Shown one piece after another: positions 61,659-64,000 of a DNA stretch of 64,000 nucleotides (the stretch's first letter is position 1; every line of letters starts with the position of its first letter). Both the position numbers and the translations under genes were made by a program. Below the pieces are notes generated by a model, which ran no database searches, was not told where the DNA came from, and saw nothing but the letters and a program-made list of their open reading frames with translations. Source of the DNA: Tyto alba (taxonomy: Eukaryota > Chordata > Aves > Strigiformes > Tytonidae). The stretch is taken from assembly GCF_018691265.1 (NCBI RefSeq), contig NW_024881278.1:1364001-1428000 (forward strand), written 5' to 3'.

Positions 61659-64000
61659 GCTCAAGTTTACTGAAAATCATACCATTAACCTTCATTTACA
61701 ACGTTGCAGGGCAGTAAGCACCAGTGATGAATGCTGAAGTTGAAACATCAGGACTGCCCTGTCCTGTGTGCCCAGGAAAGTCCCATTATATTGTCATTCC
61801 GGGGCTCTTACACATGGCACGTGCTGCCTCACTTTAGCCTTTTTTCGTTCCAAAATAACTCTTCAAATTATAATCTCAGGGCGGTACCTCAAACTTGCAT
61901 GAAACTGCATGGAGCTAGGATAACTATTCACTCCATTTATCGTTCTTTTGTTTCTTGCTTGACAGGGATGATAGCCTAATTTTTCCTCTGCATTAATAGA
62001 ACAATCACGTCACATCAAATTCCAAAGTCATTAGTTAGTTTATTCACCAGATCTACATTAATAAAGCAATAACTTGATCACTGGCTTTTAAAGTGCCAAT
62101 TCAAAATAGAAAAAAACAGGTGCTGTTTAAACAGCATAATCATTAGTTTAATTGATACCTTATAGTTAACACTACGGAAGAAGGAGTAACTGCAAGGACT
62201 GAACTCCCCCGTACATTTCAGTTCAAGCAAGTGTCTCTCACTCAGCGTTTAAGGCACAAGAGTTCCTGGCACGGGAACAAGAACTGCTCCCACTAATGCT
62301 TGCAGATCTCTATCCTCATGAATGTATGCTATTGATTTAGCTTCCAAATGCTAAACTGTCAGGCTTCCTCGCTGTGGGGGAGTTGTAGAGGAACAGGAAC
62401 TGCAGCCACAGGCAGGATCATTAAATGAACCACCTATGAACGGACCTGTTGCCAAAAATAAAAGCGCCTGCCATGATTCTGTACTCTGTAGGTCTAAACC
62501 TGCTCCATGAGCTTCAAAATCCTTTGAAATTGTATGGTTTGTTGATCTAAATCCCAAAGCCTGTGAAGCAGAGAGATGGAGAGAACTGGGGTTAAGAAGA
62601 GGCTCCACCGCATGCCCTGGAAGCTGAAGGATTGCAGAAAATGTCTAAATCTTGAGAGAAGAGCTTAAATCACTTTCCTAGTAATCTCTCACAGAGTCTG
62701 TTGATTAGCCCTGCAACTCATAACAGGCTCTGGACTTGAAGTAAACTTTTCTCCAAGTTATAGCAGGGACAGTATGTAGTGCGCTCCAAAAAAACCCCCA
62801 CAGCCTGAAGTTGTCTAGCAGTGGGGAGAGATGAAGAAAAAAAAAAAAAAACAAAACGACATTCTGTTTCAGAGTAACTGCCTGACTGTGCGCCCCATTT
62901 ACTGAATGATCAGGAACACTGAAGTTTTCACCGGCAACTCTGATTAATCTGCCTCTAGGTATCATTAGTACATTTTAAATAGGCATAACCCTCATTTAAA
63001 TTGCAGCATAATCTCCTTAAAGCTTATAAATATTTGGAATATTTTATTATAACATTTCAAAAATAAATACAGGGAGAAGAGCCCCAGATTTACTGCAAAA
63101 TACCTTTGAAAGATTGCAGTCCATATCCCAAGTAAAATGAATAAAAAGAAGCAGTAAATCTTCTGAGTTTATTTTAACAGTCTATTATGAAAAATAAATG
63201 TGCAAATAACAAAAACAATAGTACTCAAATTTCAAGCATATTCATTTTCACACAATTGTTTATTCATCTGTTTTTTACATAATTCCTGTGACAGGCACTC
63301 ATGGACGAACAGAAAATATGTGTTCACTGATGATACAACTATGCAATCAGGCAGTTTTGAAGTAGTTCAGGTACACAGGCGTCTCTGCTCTACCTCAACA
63401 CTCAGAGGTTTTACTTTGTTTAAGAAAACAGGTGTGTTTGTAAGAAGATATTTACTGTTCCCTATCTGAGAATATAATACAGTTTCCTAGTGATGATTCT
63501 TTTACCGATATCAGCAGGTTAAGCAAAAGCAAAAAGCACAAGTAGAATATATGAAAAGGCACCAGGTCTTTGAATCTTTATATGAAAACTTAACTGAAAG
63601 CACTGAGGTGGTACTAGCAAAGAAGAAACTCATTACAAAGCTACAATTTTGCAAAGCTTGGACAAAACCCACCAAAATATTGCAGCATAACAACATGTTC
63701 TAGAAGACTTTCCAAGAGGAGAGTTTCAGGATGACGCACACAGTGACATATTACCTTCCACTAAGGAGAAAATAACTACGGTAGAAAATGGGTAGTGGCC
63801 AATGAGAGAGAAAACCAGGGAACGAAACAGACACCAAAGACAATGTTCAATATGGAAGCAAAAAAAGATAAAAGATACGTAACTGGCCAAAGAAATAGGT
63901 GGAGGAGCTTTTAACCATTTTAACTTTACAGTGCCTCTGAAGTAAATAAATATTACCTCTTTTCGCTTCAAAATTGAGGCAATAAGGGTAAATGATTTAC

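Larger units (their letters stand above)
56438..64000. other. AT-rich non-coding DNA
   Basis: No gene was recognised. The block holds an octamer-containing AT-rich patch at 57480-57660, a perfect-ended 17-bp duplication at 60622-60655, a T run at 60908-60919, a decayed palindromic repeat at 61002-61060 and a 23-A run at 61636-61658. All open frames here are short and without recognisable domains. Confidence 0.6.

Noticed and set aside
1..64000. tRNA, rRNA, CRISPR arrays, bacterial operons, mitochondrial insertions
   Set aside because: I read both strands for these and saw no convincing cloverleaf, rRNA core, regularly spaced repeat array or organelle-like coding stretch. Small RNA genes such as miRNAs could be present but cannot be supported without a folding and homology search.

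Overview
The window looks like nuclear DNA from a bird, most likely a neoavian (an order-level call is not safe from this sequence). The evidence is the set of mobile elements: CR1 LINE 3' ends with the typical decayed octamer tail (53.8-54.5 kb and 56.3-56.4 kb), and two copies of an avian ERVL-like solo LTR (23.8-24.9 kb and 54.6-55.5 kb). The rest is AT-rich, repeat-poor, CpG-poor single-copy DNA, as in avian introns or gene deserts. There is no bacterial-style gene organisation, and no protein gene could be recognised with certainty. Nearly all open frames over 60 codons are chance frames or frames inside repeats.

Layout. 1-23.8 kb: AT-rich non-coding DNA with homopolymer tracts, two strong G-quadruplex motifs (6.3 kb and 19.96 kb), an ancient palindromic amniote repeat (15.4 kb) and a small CpG-enriched patch (21.2 kb). 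23.8-24.9 kb: solo LTR copy 1, with an internal 67-bp duplication. 25-28 kb: non-coding with short tandem duplications. 28.03-29.16 kb is the most structured part. A GC-rich minisatellite of 12-bp units, punctuated by 22-bp linkers, runs directly into a CpG island with several GC boxes and a strong splice-donor sequence at 28992/28993. This is probably the promoter and non-coding first exon of a plus-strand transcript whose identity is not visible here. 29.2-42 kb: non-coding, with A/C-rich simple repeats and a weak candidate exon at 30.03 kb. 42.0-42.3 kb: a second, smaller CpG island. 42.3-52.8 kb: AT-rich non-coding, including an octamer-rich patch at 43.6 kb that resembles a conserved enhancer. 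52.85-53.10 kb: a CpG-enriched, stop-free, 252-bp minus-strand segment bounded by splice-like sites. It is the best orphan-exon candidate in the window. 53.8-56.4 kb: a cluster of an old CR1, solo LTR copy 2 and a younger CR1. 56.4-64 kb: AT-rich non-coding with an octamer-containing patch and another ancient palindromic repeat.

How the parts relate: nothing supports a multi-gene pathway. The functional core appears to be the 28-29 kb promoter, with a variable-number tandem repeat against its upstream edge, and possibly the 42 kb CpG island. The flanks are probably intron or intergenic DNA with scattered regulatory elements and insertions.
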